Shown in pieces: positions 1-11,352 of a stretch of DNA of 64,000 nt. Source of the stretch: Triatoma infestans (taxonomy: Eukaryota > Arthropoda > Insecta > Hemiptera > Reduviidae). Location: NCBI GenBank assembly GCA_011037195.1, contig JAAEAF010003801.1:88760-152759 (forward strand), given 5' to 3'. The position numbers and the translations under genes are program-made. Numbering within the stretch: the stretch's first letter is position 1; each line of letters starts with the position of its first letter. A model generated the notes under the pieces. That model saw only the letters and a program-made list of their open reading frames with translations. It did no database searches and had not been told where the DNA came from.

Positions 1-533
1 ACTTTCTCTCATTCCTAGTTTAGAGGAACTATTGCGATCCTGACAAATTTTACTTTCTCTCATTCCTATTTTAGAGGAACTATTGCGATCCTGACAAATT
101 TTACTTTCTCTCATTCCTAGTTGATAGGAAGGAAGTATTGCGATCTTGACAAAATTTACTTTCTCTCATTCCTAGTTGATAGGAAGGAAGTATTGCGATC
201 TTGACAAAATTTACTTTCTCTTATTTCTAGTTCACAGGAACTATTGCGATCCTGACAAAATTTACTTTCTCTCATTCCTATTTTAGAGGAACTATTGCGA
301 TCCTGACAAATTTTACTTTCTCTCACATTCTCTAGTTAGAGGAACCTATGGAACTGACAAAATTTTACTTTCTCTCATCCTAGTTTTAGAGGAACTATTG
401 CGATCCTGACAAATTTTTACTTTCTCTCATTCCTAGTTGATAGGAAGGAAGTATTGCGATCCTGACAAATTTTACTTTCTCTTATTACTAGTTTAGAGTT
501 ATTTCTAGTTTAGAGGAGCTATTGCAATCTTTT
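1..533 (+). repeat. Minisatellite, about ten 51-55 bp units, built from the K1 left end
   Basis: Units begin with ACTTTCTCTCATTCC at about 1, 52, 103, 158, 213, 264, 315, 366, 419 and 474. Two variants alternate: a 51-bp form with TTTAGAGGAACTATTGCGAT and a 55-bp form with GATAGGAAGGAAGTATTGCG. Each unit matches the first ~50 bases of the dispersed K1 repeat, and the last unit runs into a K1 copy. The array probably continues left of the window. Non-coding. Confidence 0.93.
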
Positions 534-1062
534 TCGAAATTGAGTTTTCACCATGTATTTGTTACATACATGTATTTGAGGCCCCTGGAGTAGGATAAAA
601 ATGTTTTAAGCGATTCAAACATTGCATACCATTTAGACATGAAGTTTTCACACAAAATCCATCAACCGGAAATGGCACTTTACTGAATTTTATTTTTAGT
701 TTTTCGCAATTTTTCTCGAAAACGGCTTCAACTTTGTGTGCTGCCTACATAAAATAAATAAATATCTAGCAATTTTTTCTTTAGAATATTTTTCCGCGAA
801 AATATTTATTTTCTGTAGTTTTGAGGAATCTGCATCTGTTAAATTTCAAATATAATTTGTTAAACATTATTGGCGCCTCTCTTTTGGTCTAGAATGTAAT
901 CATTCCACTACCTGTCTGAATAGGTACTTGTTCCTCCACCATTTCTGAATTTTTTGTAATGACACATTTGTAAAATTTCTAGTTTAATGAAAATTTGTCA
1001 TTTTCTCAGAAGTGAAAAAATGTCGTGTGAGTGTTTCACACCAGATACTTTTTTTTTTACTA
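534..1062 (+). repeat. K1 repeat copy, shortened
   Basis: This continues from the minisatellite through GAAATTGAGTTTTCACC and a block with CCGGAAATGGCACTTTACTG (near 668). It ends with the K1 right-end hairpin GTGTGAGTGTTTCACACC near 1024-1043 and a T-run. It lacks most of the second internal unit. No open frame. Confidence 0.8.
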
Positions 1063-1776
1063 TCCAACACGAACTGGATTTTAAATTTATTTTAACCTAA
1101 ATTCTTCTTTGGTAGGTGAATGAATGAAATGAATCAGGTTGGTTTTTTTTTTCCTGGTTCCACAACAGTGTTCCGTTATTATCTCCTATAAAACTCCATG
1201 TTTACATAATATATAAAACAGCTGGTTATTGAAAGACCCGTGGGAAGTACAAGCCTTTGACCATCTTTCTACAACTTCCGTTAGTTGTATCGTTTTTTTA
1301 TTTTATTTATTTTTACAACTCATCCGTGTTTTTCTTTTGCCATTAGTTACTACCATATTTTTATTGTTTCTTTTTCCTAAACAAAAAAAATCTTAGAAGA
1401 ACAGTGCCATGTATTTTACGGGTAATAAAATTAGTTATTTTAATATTTAGACCACAAATGATTTGTTCAGTTATAAAAAGTATTTATTAGGTTTTCTTTG
1501 TTGTATTTTTAGGTGGACAATATCAATTAACAATCAATTGGGTTGTTTTTGTTCTGTTTTTTAATTCTACAAATTACTTTTTTCTGTAAAAGCTAGCTAA
1601 TTAACTATTCACTACTTAGTTGTAATTGGCATTTTATTCATTGTCCGGAATAAGTAAATCCTGTATTTTATTCGAGTCATTAATTTCTGTTACTTTTTTG
1701 TATTTTGTTTCGGCGAGAAGCCTTTTTTTAAATTAATACTAGTTACTAAAGGATGGCTTTCTCGTTTTTCTATTGA
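1063..1776. other. AT-rich non-coding stretch
   Basis: Long T-runs and AT-rich sequence. I see no coding, RNA or repeat signature. Confidence 0.5.
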
Positions 1777-1910
1777 TTACTTTCTCTCTTACTGCTGTAA
1801 GAGGAAGTATTCTGATTGTATTAAATTTTCGAATATGAGTTTTTCACCGGAAATAAAGTATTTTGAGGTTCCTTAAGATCGAAAAAAAATTTCTTTAATA
1901 AAAAAGTTCG
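1777..1910 (+). repeat. K1 repeat, left-end fragment
   Basis: Starts ACTTTCTCTCTTACTGCTGTAAGAGGAAGTATT (in two parts: ACTTTCTCTCTTACT and GTAAGAGGAAGTATT), followed by TTTTTCACCGGAAATAAAG and a gaggttcc block. It is cut off after about 130 bp. Confidence 0.75.
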
Positions 1911-3036
1911 TTAATCGATTGTACATTTCTCTCATATATTTTTTTTATTTAATTATTATGAATGATTAGCTCGAGAAAATCTAACTGGCTTTAATTACTT
2001 TTTTCTTTTGACTGGAACTTCAGTTTTTAATCTGTTTACTGGAGGAATTCACTTTTCATAAATAATAAAAACAAAACAAACAAAAAACTAATAATAATAT
2101 AACTAATATGAGAGTTAGTCTGTCAACCTTGGAATACGGATAAAGAAAGTGTATTGCCCGTTATTTACAGAAGCCAGGGACAGATTGCGCCATTGGACAT
2201 TTAAGTGATTTATTACAAGTGTTATAATAACCTAAGTGTTCTCTGTTTATTACTTTAGTTTTCTACGTAGAAAAACTATTATCATTGTAGAAAATATTTA
2301 TATATATAAACTTTTATTTATAATTTTCTTTCTAAATTTTTTTTTTTAATATAATTTTCTAGATTTAGTTAGATGAGAGTTAGTTTTATTTATTTCGTGG
2401 TTTAATAAATTTAGTCACTAAGTTAGATTTTTTTAAAAATTAATAAAACTATAAAAATATACTAAACCTGAGCACGATATCCAAATAGAGAAGTTGAAAA
2501 TATAAACATGAGCTACTTCACTACTTAGTTGAGCTTATATATTAAATGTCTTTAAAAAGGGAGAACCCCCTCTCGCCATATAGAAATGATGAGAAAGAAT
2601 GCTGACTCTCAACAAGTATTGTGCCTCCTTATTCAAGTGGGTAATTTTGTGGAATTACCCTCGGCTCGATCTTGTTCTAAAGTCTGCGTTACACTTCATG
2701 GTTATTTTGCTTTTTATAATCATTATATGTACTTATTTAAAACTAAATATTTTATGTTCTTTTTTTCTCGTTATTTGTTTTGTTACATTTCAAATGGTTC
2801 GGTAGAGACACAGTTCAATTACTTTTCCTACTTTAGAATATTTTGGAATAAATAGTACAATAAGAATGATGCCTATACAAACGGGAATATAAAAAACTAC
2901 AGTCAGAAATGCGCTTAAACTTTTTGTGAATAAATTGAAAAAAAAGGATAACTTTTCCTTCCTTAAAATTTGAAATTTAGTTAATTTATTAGTCGTGATG
3001 CGCTTACCTTGAGCTCTTCATAGACAACTCTACATA
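1911..3036. other. AT-rich non-coding stretch with a small higher-GC patch
   Basis: Mostly AT-rich. A patch at 2550-2690 has higher GC and two overlapping short open frames with no recognisable domain. It may be a decayed LINE tail. Otherwise nothing supportable. Confidence 0.4.
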
Positions 3037-3840
3037 CGAGGGCCATTCAATAAGTAACGAATCAAAATTGCTGTAGCTCAAAAACGGTTTGTTTGTTTAA
3101 TGAATAAAATATTTTCAGTGCAAGTTGGCATCTTTGTACCATGTTTCTCATCAGCTATTCGAGGGTATTTGGTAAGCATAGCCTCAAATGTAATCTCCTC
3201 GAAGAACAACGCTCAATGATTAGATGTTTAGTTGCAGAGGGTATCAAAGGTTGAGAAATCCACGAAAGAATGTTGAAAGTGTACGGGTAATATTTCTTTG
3301 AACCGTTCGAACTTTTACAAATGGGTAGAATAGTTTAAAAGTTGCCGTGAAGTGTCTGTGACGAGCAACGAAGTGGACGACCGGTTAAAGTTAACGTGTT
3401 AATTCAGGACAACAGTCGTATTGCTATTGAACTAATAGCTGAAGAAGTGCAAGCGAGTGTTGGAACTGTCCATAACATTATTCAGAATAAGCTGCAGTAC
3501 AAGAAAACTTGTGCGAGATGGGTTCCAAGACAACTTACGGACGCCCACAAAGAAAGTGGGGTGGGAGATCCTTCCACATCCCCCCCTACAGCCCCGATCT
3601 TGCCACTTCGGACTTCCATTTGTTTAACCCCTTAAAGAGTCTCTATGTGGGAAACATTTTCAATCCAATAAAGAAGTTAAAAATGAGGTGCAAAAGTGGC
3701 TTCGAGATCAAGAGAAGCCCTAAGAATTTTATGCCAGAAGAATGCACATATTAGAAGAACGATGGGACAAGTGTATAAATATTGCTGGGAAACTTTGAAA
3801 AAAAAAAAAAATTGTATATTGGTAGTGCAATGGAATAAAC
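3037..3840 (+). mobile_element. Mariner-type transposon, internally deleted and dead
   Basis: The element starts with a mariner-like terminus TACGAGGGCCATTCAATAAG. The reading then gives EEQRSMIRCLVAEGI, RSGRPVKVN, a helix-turn-helix part with VGTVHNIIQNKLQYKK, and CARWVPRQLTDAHKE. Near 3545-3570 it jumps directly to HIPPYSPDLATSDFHLF, which contains the third catalytic aspartate. The region holding the first two catalytic aspartates is missing. The C-terminal LEERWDKCINIAGKL is readable in another frame near 3750-3800. Several stops and frameshifts are present. No matching right inverted repeat was found, so the right boundary is uncertain. Confidence 0.85.
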
Positions 3841-4276
3841 ACTCCTTTCTATTTGGGAAATTCACCACAGCAAGCGTTCATATTGCTAGCGCTAGCATGG
3901 CTTCATTGCTTCTGATCTTATAACGCACCCAACGTGTATTACCTACCTCTCTTTCTGTTATGCTACAACCAATCTTCAAGCACCAAACTCCCACGACCTA
4001 CATACAAAAATTCTATCAAGACTCGGCAATGTAAGAAGTTTAATCTAGAATTAAAAATCAACTTTTCCACGAAGTCTGGAATTAACATCTAAAGAGGCTA
4101 TACATCATTATCGCTGAGTCTAAAACATAAACTCTCTAAGAGTTTATAGTGAGCAACAGCTTTCAAGAAATTATCAACTGTCTTCACTCAGCTTTCTGTA
4201 AGACGCTCTTTAAAAGGGCAGAGAGTTCGTTTTCAAGTGGTACTTGTGAGCAAACTTAACCCTACTTAATTTACCC
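3841..4276. other. Non-coding stretch, nothing recognised
   Basis: Moderate AT content, no long frame and no clear repeat match. The left part may be the remains of the mariner right end. Confidence 0.35.
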
Positions 4277-4680
4277 AAGACCCACCCCAAATTAATTTTC
4301 CAGACAAAAATTTTGAAAATAAAAATTATACAGGTATATTTATGTATATAGATAGTAAATGAATGGTTCAGAGAAAATTGTTGGAGCCGTTTACGGGGAA
4401 CACGCAAAAAACTGGAAAAAAAAAATCAGTAAAGTCATTCAACTTCCAGTTTGCTGTAAAATTCGTCACATACGGTGGTGAAACTTAACTGGAATACCAA
4501 GTTTCAATACCGATTTTTTGTTTGTTCATACGCACATACACAGTACATGTACTGAAGCTGCATTTTCTTCATATTTCGAGGGATCTGAAAACATGTATTT
4601 CCGGTGAAAACTCAATTTCGAAAATTTGAAAAAGATCGCGACACTACTTCCGCTTGCTCTATGAGTTAAGGGAGGAGAAA
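4277..4680 (-). repeat. K1 repeat, left half, minus strand
   Basis: On the minus strand this carries the K1 left end (ACTTCCTCTT-like, GTAGTGTCGCGATC), GAGTTTTCACCGGAAATACATG, the GGTATTCC block and the first internal unit. It ends in AATTAATTTTCCAGACAAAA. Right half absent. Confidence 0.8.
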
Positions 4681-5869
4681 GAGGAAGTTGAGATTCATTT
4701 GAATATTATTAACTGATAATAATCACTTGAATAATCATACTTATGTAATTGTATAAAGTTCAATGAGTATGTATTCGTGAAGTAATATGTAATTCGTGAA
4801 ACTTGTATGTGTAAAATTTTATTTATATTATTGTTTGTAATTTGTGTTTGGTACAAGTTTTATTAACCATAAAACGGATAGCCTGGATATGTATATATAT
4901 ATAGTTATAATAAAGATGATATTACAGTATGCCTAATGGCCACTACAGACCAGCGACTTATATGAACTTCCTAAGATTATTTCCTCTTTTCTTTGTCTTT
5001 TATATGTATGGTTCTCTCTTCCTTTCTCTCATAGTTCTATAGTACCCAGGTCATCGAAAGAAAGAAAAACTCTTCCAAGTTCTTCTTATTCTTCATTGTA
5101 CACACTTACTTCTTTTACTGACAATGGCCTCTGGCAGCGTTGGTCGGAGGGGGAGATGGTCTGAGGCCCCTCTACAACTTTTCCCATTACATGCTTCTGT
5201 AAAAATTGCACGAATTTATTCCCTTCACTATAACATTTAACCAAAGTATAAGTACGCCGTTAAAACACAGAAAAACTACCCTTCCTCACCGTTTCCCTAC
5301 CACCCCCATTCACACACACTGTCTTTACAAAACTTTAATTTTATGGTAACACTCCTCCTCCGCTCTTTACTATTTACTGTTAGCTTGGTGTTCCCTCTTC
5401 TTTTTACATCTTCTTTTTTACTTCTTGTCTTTCTGTAAATTACCTTTCTCTTGATAGGCTCTTAGATTTTTACTAGGCCAAACCATTTCCTCTACTCCAT
5501 CCCGTCGTATATCGTTACTTCATCAATCTATAAAACTTATAGTTTTATCGTATTCTATGCTCCTCTTATCATTTTAACATTTTTTCTTTTCAAAGTTCTT
5601 ATGATAGAAAACTATGAAAATATTTCTCTTATAAAAAACTATAAATAATAATAAAAAACATGTAACAAGATAGTTTACCACTTTTTACACACTTGAGTTT
5701 ATGTTTGAGAATTGTAAAAGGAGTTTACTCTAGCCTTAAATATTATATTTCTTCAACAATCTCGGTGAAACACTTACACCATACTTAAAGTATGATTACG
5801 TGGTATGGTGTATATATGTATATATATTGGTCAACAGCTCGTGGAAGTTTAATGTTTTTACACAAGAAT
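4681..5869. other. AT-rich non-coding stretch with CT-rich patches
   Basis: Includes a TA run (~4895) and a short GC-richer patch near 5115-5165 (ggcagcgttggtcggagg). No domain or transposon signature identified. Confidence 0.35.
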
Positions 5870-6430
5870 CCATGAAGATGGCGCCAAAATATTGCAAAAC
5901 TCAAATTTTATGTGTGAATTGCAACGTTCACAGATAGATTCCTCAGAACACTCTTCAAAATCAAATTTTTTTCCAGAATAATATTACAAATAATGTGCAG
6001 TTACTATTTTGAGGTTTAAAGGAAATCAGTGCAGCTTTTTTTGAGAAAATTTCGGAAGATATCAGAAATATTATCAAGTCGCATTTCCGGTTATCCAATT
6101 TTTCTAGAAATTTGGATTTCTAGCCATGTTTTTCATAAAACTTATATGTTGTATAATGGTAGAACTATATATACTACTCTGAATGAATTGGTACTTTAGA
6201 GGAAAGCTTTACGTTCCTGTTCCCTGTCCCTCTACGCTTCCAAACATCATTTTTCTGGCATAATGATAGGTATTTATGTTTGTAGGTAGTGTACGATGTT
6301 TAAAAGAAAATTTTTGGTGCCCTTTTCGAGTAAACTTGTTGGTGATAGCACCAAATGAAATATCAAGTTTGAGCTTCCTGTTTCATTTTTGAGATATTTT
6401 CTTCTCACAAACACACGCTCATATATGTAT
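5870..6430 (-). repeat. K1 repeat, internal portion, minus strand
   Basis: Minus-strand K1 sequence: the second internal unit (GCATTTCCGGTTATCCAATT near 6083), the ATGGTAGAACTATATA block, the ctctaaagtgc-like block, and the first unit down to the TTTGAGATATTTT region and ACACAC run. Both terminal hairpins are missing. Confidence 0.8.
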
Positions 6431-6589
6431 CTAATATAAACTGATCATTCACTAAAACCATTTACCAAAGTGTGTTTGCCAAAGTGTTAATTATCAACTA
6501 CAATCTGTATTGGTTCAATGATATTAAAAATTTATTGAATGAATTTAATTTAAATATTATTTTATATATAAATAAAATATATGAATGGG

Positions 6590-6771
6590 CAGTGGGCATA
6601 ACTAAATTGGGGGAGAGGGTATTACCCTCCCTACGATCCTCCAAGATTCTGGGATTTCTTAGGGAGTTCAACTTGGAGAGAGTGCTATAGATGAGCAAGC
6701 TCACCTACGGTACCAGAGGGGGCACAATACATCACTAGATGGCCGCAGTACACGAACCCTCCAAAAAAAAA
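6590..6771 (+). mobile_element. LINE 3' end fragment with A-tail
   Basis: A short frame ends SSKILGFLREFNLERVL and then stops. It is followed by a tail with gggggcacaatacatcact and gatggccgcagt, closing in nine A at about 6762-6770. The frame end and cacaata tail resemble the one after 16330, where the reading ends QTELERML. I infer the last ~60 bases of ORF2 plus the 3' UTR of a retrotransposon truncated by incomplete reverse transcription. Confidence 0.5.
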
Positions 6772-7228
6772 CTAATTGGCATTTATAAAGTAGGATACAT
6801 ACTGGGCTGGCTAGATCTACTTTTACAGTGTATAAAATGCTGAATTATACAAGCGCCCCAACAGAGTATATTTATAATATACAAGCTTTAGATTTGGTTA
6901 GTTGGTTTTTCAAAATGTGATGTCACTCAATTAATTAATTTAAATTGGTCTGCTTATAATCAGTCTGCTGTGGTTTATTGTATGCACCCATATTGAGGTA
7001 GAATATTTTGTGCACTTTATAGGCATGTACCTAGACTATTGTGGCTTTAGGTTAATATATTTGAATAAAGTACTGCTATTAAATGGGCAAGTGGTGGAAT
7101 GCTTGAATAATAGAAGTAAATTACATAATTTAACCATTTATTGCAAAGCTACTAAAATATAGACAGGAGATAATGTGAACACTGTGATTTTATAGAATAA
7201 TTTTCTACAGATCATGACGTATTGCAAT
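6772..7228. other. AT-rich non-coding stretch
   Basis: No frame, repeat or RNA signature recognised. Confidence 0.4.
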
Positions 7229-8356
7229 TTATTTATTTATTTATTTATTTAGCTTAATGCTTTTATTACTTCAACTTTGTTATATGCTGGACAGATTTGG
7301 GCAGTTGATTATGTTAATCAAATTGAGAAAGTACAGCTCCAATTTATAAAGCGAATCTTTAATTTAAATATGTCCATCCCTAATAGTTTTATTAGATTAG
7401 AATTTGGACTTAACCCATTGAAAGTTGCCGTTTTTAAATTAATGTTGAATTTTTTATTAAAAATTCTGAAAATGCCTTCAGGAAGACTGCCCAGAATCTG
7501 CTTTGATGTTCTTTACCAAAAACATTTACATGGTGCTTTTTGTAAATATAACTGGATATCTAAATTGAATAGCTATAGGTTCGGCAGAAATTTTACGATC
7601 CTTGGACCAACGGGTCATTAAACGGGAGCTCAAGAATCTAATATTACGATTTAAAAATATGTGTTTAAGTGAAGATATCCATTATGTTGTAGATTCTTGC
7701 AGATTTAATGCACAGTACAGAAATTTAAGCGCCTTAGGCCTAACAGAGAATTATTTAGATTGGAGTTGTTCAATTAATTTATTAAGGATTATACTTCAGT
7801 TAAGATTAGCAAACCTTAGAATTGCAACTCTGTACTGTAATGGCATTAAATATGTTTTTGACAGTAATAGTATCTGCAGTCTGTGCCATGACTTGGCCCC
7901 CGATTCTTTAATCCATTTTCTATTTGACTGCCCCGTTTACCAAGTTTTACGTACATATTACTTAGCAAAGTATATTGATTCCTTGTCACCTCCCCAACAT
8001 CAGTACCAGACTTTGTTATCAATGGGGTCTAAATTACAAATGTGTGATGTTTATAACTATGTTTCTGAGGCTTTAAAAATTATTAGTTTTTTGATAAACG
8101 AATGATGTTATTCGGGTCATCCTTTTTTGTTTATGTACCGGTCTGGTTATTTTTGTTTTTTCTTCCTTAGTTTTTCATCACCTCAATTATATATTTGTTT
8201 TTTTATATGTATTATTATGTATTATGTTATTATTTGTATTTTATTACTTTAATTCATGGAATGTGTACTTTAAGTTCTTTTTTCATTTGTAGCAACTCCG
8301 GGCTGAAGGTGTTGCACCTATAAGCTTGTTAATAAATAAATAAATAAATAAATAAA
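7229..8356 (+). mobile_element. LINE ORF2 C-terminal region and 3' end, 5'-truncated
   Basis: Two adjacent frames form the C-terminus of a non-LTR retrotransposon polyprotein. The first (7277-7621) reads YAGQIWAVDYVNQIEKVQ and continues with GRLPRICFDV, the region after the reverse transcriptase. The second (7602-8105) is in another frame, so a frameshift lies near 7600. It contains a C-x2-C-x8-H-x4-C finger, CSLCHDLAPDSLIHFLFDC. The 3' UTR ends in gcaactccgggctgaaggtgttgc and an AAAT run (8328-8356). A TTTA run (7229-7250) lies at the 5' truncation. The reverse transcriptase and endonuclease are absent. The C-terminus is clearly related to the minus-strand copy at 56480-56955. Confidence 0.88.
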
Positions 8357-8497
8357 ATTATTTAGTTTTTCTATTATTATATTTTACTTAAAATGTAATT
8401 TCTTTTTAAAATAAATAAAACTTATTGTATTAACTAAAAACATTTTTGTAGTATTCAGGTGACCTCAAAATTAATTTATTATATTAACCATTGTATG

Positions 8498-8570
8498 TTC
8501 TGTGAAAACTCAATTTCGAAATGTGATATTATCGCAATACTTCTTCCTCTTGCTAGGAGTATGGGAAAGT
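8498..8570 (-). repeat. K1 repeat, left-end fragment, minus strand
   Basis: Reads GTGAAAACTCAATTTCGAAA, then CGCAATACTTCTTCCTCTTG and a tail close to GGAGTAAGAGAAAGT (ggagtatgggaaagt). This is the first ~70 bp of K1 in reverse. Confidence 0.8.
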
Positions 8571-8656
8571 GAAAACTACTGGGTAACCTCCTAATGTTTC
8601 CATGGAAAATAAAAAGGTTATAAAAGTTAAGCAAAATTATATTCATTTTTTTAATT

Positions 8657-9661
8657 TCTCTTACCCTAGTATGTCAGATTTTCGATATCCAGTTTTCACC
8701 GGAAATATCCGTTTTGAGGTGCCCTGAATCTAAAAAAGTGATTTTTAGAAACTGGTGTGTTTGTGTGTGTTTGAGTGTATGTATGTATGTGAACAGCATA
8801 GCTCAAAAATGAAAAACCGCATAGAAAGTTGAAACTTGATAATTCCGTTTAGGTACATCATGGGATCTGAGAGTACGTTATCTTGTCAAAATTCCTCAAC
8901 CGGAAGTTACCACTTTACTAGTTTTTTTACTTTGTTGCAATTTTCTCAGAAAGGGCTCCAATGATTTTCTTGAAACTTTGGTACATCAACTACACACATA
9001 CAAAAGGCTACAACTTTTATTTGAAACATTTCTCCAGGAAAATTTATTTAAGGATACTTCTGGGGAAAGGTTGGGATTATGGTTTCCTCTAAAGTGCTAT
9101 TTCAGTTTATTACACAATTCTATCATCTAAATAATATTAATTAGAATTAAATATGTTTTGGAATTCCGAGTTTGAAAAAAAAATCGGATGACCGGAAGTG
9201 CGTTTTTACTAGGAAGTATTTTTCACTTTTATGCTATTTTCTCTAACGACTCCAACCAATTCCTTTAGACATGGAATGTGAACTACACATATAATAAGCT
9301 ACAACCTATATTTGTAATATTTCTTCTGGTAAAATTATTTAAGGGGGTTTCTGGGATAGGGGTGGGGGTTATGGCCATTCTCTAAAGTGCTATCGTAGTT
9401 GATAAACCAAATCTACCATCCAAACAAAATTAATTAGAAATAAATAAATTGCCAAAATTCGAAGTTTCTAGAAAATTAGTAAAGCCGGAAGTGCGTTTTT
9501 TACTGAACAGTTTTTTTTCTTCAATTTTTACGATTTTCTCCATAAGAACACCGACGAATTTTATTAAATTTGGTATACTAACTGTAAACTTCGTCAATCG
9601 TAATTTTGAAAAATGGAGTAAGAGAAAGTTGTGTGAGAGTATCACACCAGATTTTTTTTTT
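8657..9661 (+). repeat. K1 repeat, near-complete copy with three internal units
   Basis: Left end cttaccctagta, then TTTTCACCGGAAATATCCG and gaggtgccctgaatct. Three homologous internal units carry CCGGAAGT at 8900, 9192 and 9485, a spacing of 292-293 bp. Each has an ATTTTCTC...ACTCCAAC/GATTTTCTT core and a ctctaaagtgc block. The right end is GAGTAAGAGAAAGT (9612-9625), the hairpin TGTGAGAGTATCACACC and a T-run. Two short frames inside are chance. This is the best reference for the family architecture. Confidence 0.92.
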
Positions 9662-11352
9662 TATATTAACTTCATTTTTAAAAATGTTTAAACAAATCAC
9701 ATCTAAATCTAAAATTTGTTCAATTTGGCAACAGTGTGTTTACTTTTTTAATTTGTAGATAATAAAATTCCAATTATTTACTGATTTTTGTAGAATAATA
9801 GATTGTCGTATAATTCTAATATTGTTAAAAAAAAAAAAAAAAAAAAAATTATTTATTTTGTTTTATTTTTAAATTATTCCACCTTTTTCTTCAAAATTCA
9901 TTTCTCCCAGCGAAAAAAAACCTGTTTCCTACACAATAATCTTCACACCTCATCAACACCTCCCTTCACTGTATTGTTATTAACAACCCGTATTTCGGCC
10001 CCTTTCTTTCAAACTGCTACTCCATTAATCACTATTTAACATCAATAAATGCCCAGTACTGTCATCAAAGACAGCCAACTAGGGGAAAGAAATAACATCT
10101 GTGCCCCCCCTTAGAATTTCTTCTAATTTGTGATGGTATTTACAACTTTATTAATGATTTTTTTTTTTTTTAAATTCTTGCTCAATAAAACAAAATGAAG
10201 TTTATTGGTAGAAATAAAGAGTTCATTAATGAAATGTTGCAGTGTCTATGGTTTTCTAGCATTATATGTAACATATTTAATTAATAAAACATGTATAGTC
10301 AGTTACAGCGTGTTTCAAGTTTTAAGTAAATTTATTAAACCCCGTCCCCAAAAAGAATAAAAAACAATTAAGAGAAACAATTAAATGAAAAAGAAACAAT
10401 GAAATGATTAAATTGCAAATTTAGATGATTAACGACAATTGTATCTTATTATACGGTTTCATTAAGCCAAACTAGTTAAGATAAGTATTGTTTCGTAAAA
10501 ATATTGTCATCTTTAAGCGTTTCTTTACAACATACAACAAATTTTAGGAAAACTTTAGAGTCAGGTGGAATTTTTTTTCAAAGAATTAAATATAAAAGAA
10601 TACGCTTTTAATAGAGATATTTTTAAGCTCTTCTCACAAATGTGATTTCACTTTTTTTACGATTCCCGCACGACATCAGTTTACTAAGAAACTTGTGTGT
10701 CGCAGAAATTGCAGATTTTGAAGAGAAAAAAAAAAATAGCTTACCTGAAAACACCCCAGTATAAAGAAAGCCTTGTTTAATATGAAGCTTAGCTCACCGT
10801 TGACCGTTACTGCTCAAAACATTCGATCGAGCTGTATCCCGTTAACGGTGACGGTCAATGGTGTGCTTTGCTTCTTAAATCCGGCATGGGTTTTTCTTTT
10901 TTTGCTGAATAGGAAGTATTATGTTAAATTTTCGAATTTTAATTATGAAATATTGAATTATGTGATTATGAAAAACAAAACAAAAAAAGCATTGTGATTG
11001 GTCTGAAAATGTTTGTGTCTGCGTATTATGGAACAGAGTATCTCAAAAAAAAACAAAAAATCGAATTTAATAAAGAGCGTCCATTACTGAACGATTTGTT
11101 TTCCCAGGTTTTTAAGAAGGTTTATTAAAAAAACAGTGCCAACGAAGTTTCTTTAAATTTGCACACTAAAATATAAATATAGACTTGACACTTTTTGTTT
11201 AGGAAAATGCTTTTTAAGGAGTACTGGAGTAAAGTGCTTCTTTGGAAGACAGTATTGTCAATGTAATAATAATTGGTTTAAGAGAAAATCCTGAAGTTAT
11301 TTCCCATCAGATTTATTTGTTTTCCCTGAGTGCTGATAAGAAAAACTAATAA
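9662..11352. other. AT-rich non-coding stretch with A-runs and one imperfect hairpin
   Basis: Contains a 20-base A-run near 9829 and several T-runs. Nothing coding is recognised. An imperfect inverted repeat at 10784-10874 is listed separately. Confidence 0.4.
10784..10874. repeat. Imperfect inverted repeat, possible hairpin RNA or MITE core
   Basis: The left arm at 10784-10810 reads GAAGCTTAGCTCACC then GTTGACCGTTAC. The reverse complement of the right arm (about 10845-10874) reads GAAGCAAAGCACACC then ATTGACCGTCAC. The arms are ~27 bp with a few mismatches and the loop is ~35 bases. The total length (~91) is in the pre-miRNA range, but a small palindromic transposon remnant fits equally well. 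Confidence 0.6.

Noticed and set aside
1..533. CRISPR array
   Set aside because: The units are contiguous with no unique spacers, and the genome is eukaryotic.
2586..2855. 89-codon open frame
   Set aside because: AT-rich, no domain, and overlapped by a second frame of similar length.
8657..9661. K1 as a Helitron
   Set aside because: A terminal hairpin is present, but there is no CTRR end after it and no 5' TC rule. Exact inverted ends argue against it.
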